From: Paracoccaceae bacterium
GTDB lineage: Bacteria; Pseudomonadota; Alphaproteobacteria; Rhodobacterales; Rhodobacteraceae
Length of the DNA: 5,511 bases
Assembly (NCBI GenBank): GCA_003535335.1
Contig: DOHJ01000172.1
Coordinates: forward strand, 8,219-13,729
Reading direction: 5' to 3'
The translations under genes were made by a program, and so were the position numbers. Below are positions 4,893-5,511 of this stretch, piece after piece. How positions within the stretch are numbered: position 1 is the first letter of the stretch; each line of letters begins with the position of its first letter. The notes under the pieces are model-generated. The model was not told the DNA's origin. It did not search any database and worked only from the letters and a program-made list of their open reading frames with translations.

Positions 4893-5511
4893 ATGAAAAC
4901 AGATGTCAAAGCACTGGTTGTCGGGGGCGGGGCGGTTGGCACCGCGATTGCCTATCATCTGGCCAAAGCGGGCTGGGATGATGTGGTTCTGCTGGAACGT
5001 GACGAGCTGACCTGTGGCTCGACCTGGCATGCCGCCGGTTTGCTGCCGCTGTTCAACATGTCCTATGCCACCACGCATATCCACAAATATTCTGTTGAAT
5101 TTTACAAATCGCTTGAGGCGGAAACCGGTTTGAACGCTGGGTTTGCCGTGGTTGGAAACCTGCGCATGGCTCGCACAAATGAACGGATGGATGAATATAT
5201 GCTCTACGCCTCGACGGCTGAAACCTGTGATGTGCCGTTTGAATGGTTGACGCCCGAGCAGATAAAACAGCGCTGGCCCCTGATCCGCACCGACGATCTG
5301 AAGGGGGCGCTTTATCACAACACCGACGGCTATATTAACCCCGCCGATGTGACCATGGCCATGGCCAAAGGTGCGCGTCAGCGCGGTGTGGTAATTGAAC
5401 GCAAATGGCAGGTCGATGCCTATGACTGGAATGGCGAGGTCTGGGAAGTGACCTGCACAAAGATGGCCGAAAAAGGTGGCAATCTGGTGGCAACCGACGA
5501 GCAGGTGATCA
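4893..5511 (+). CDS. FAD-dependent oxidoreductase, dimethylglycine/sarcosine dehydrogenase-like (GcvT family), partial
   Basis: This frame stays open for 206 codons to the window edge, so the 3' end is missing. The N-terminus is an FAD-binding Rossmann fold: ALVVGGGAVGTAIAYHLAKAG (starting at residue 7), with the acidic end of strand 2 at LLER (33-36). CGSTWHAAGL follows at 41-50. In dimethylglycine dehydrogenases the histidine of this STWHAAG motif, here His46, carries covalently bound FAD. The later segments EWLTPEQIKQRWPLI and GALYHNTDGYINPADVTMAM are typical of the DAO/DMGDH fold. Full-length relatives are about 800 residues with C-terminal folate-binding GcvT domains and oxidatively demethylate glycine-betaine breakdown products, passing the one-carbon unit to tetrahydrofolate. 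The substrate cannot be fixed from this part. The gene is divergent from cbpA, with its own promoter and a possible operator cluster. Confidence 0.9.
   Translation, partial: MKTDVKALVVGGGAVGTAIAYHLAKAGWDDVVLLERDELTCGSTWHAAGLLPLFNMSYATTHIHKYSVEFYKSLEAETGLNAGFAVVGNLRMARTNERMDEYMLYASTAETCDVPFEWLTPEQIKQRWPLIRTDDLKGALYHNTDGYINPADVTMAMAKGARQRGVVIERKWQVDAYDWNGEVWEVTCTKMAEKGGNLVATDEQVI

Overview
The window looks like chromosomal DNA of an alphaproteobacterium, probably of the Rhodobacterales/roseobacter type. The reasons are a divergent lgt/ubiK pair, a UbiK with a Lys/Ala-rich tail, a cbpA-cbpM pair, and a GcvT-family (dimethylglycine dehydrogenase-like) flavoprotein of the kind common in that group. 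This placement is inference from gene content and protein style, not from a database search.

Layout, left to right. Positions 1-78 hold nothing I can firmly assign. lgt (lipoprotein lipidation) lies on the minus strand at 79-966. A gap of about 100 bases holds probable back-to-back promoters, and ubiK (ubiquinone biosynthesis accessory factor) reads away from it on the plus strand at 1066-1350. A two-gene restriction-modification cassette follows on the plus strand. First is an HNH endonuclease gene split by a -1 frameshift at an A6 run (1388-2250). Second is an intact Dcm-like DNA cytosine-5 methyltransferase (2237-3277). The cassette is tightly packed between ubiK and cbpM and is visibly richer in A+T: 18 of 60 bases are G or C at 2641-2700, against 39 of 60 in cbpA at 3961-4020. 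It therefore looks like an acquired island in a housekeeping neighbourhood.

On the minus strand, cbpA (J-domain co-chaperone) and cbpM (its modulator) form an operon with a one-base TGATG stop/start overlap, running 4541 to 3286 and converging on the methyltransferase. A non-coding stretch of about 350 bases (4542-4892) separates cbpA from a divergent FAD-dependent oxidoreductase that starts at 4893 and runs off the window. This stretch holds a perfect 12-bp palindrome, a 44-base compound inverted repeat, and a further copy of the same half-site (GTTTGAC) overlapping a plausible -35 box, so it is probably a multi-site operator.

The most informative features are the broken endonuclease beside an intact methyltransferase, which suggests a restriction system decaying to an orphan methylase (or a sequencing error in a homopolymer), and the GTTTGAC half-site array upstream of the flavoprotein. 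I found no RNA genes, CRISPR arrays, insertion sequences or convincing rho-independent terminators.
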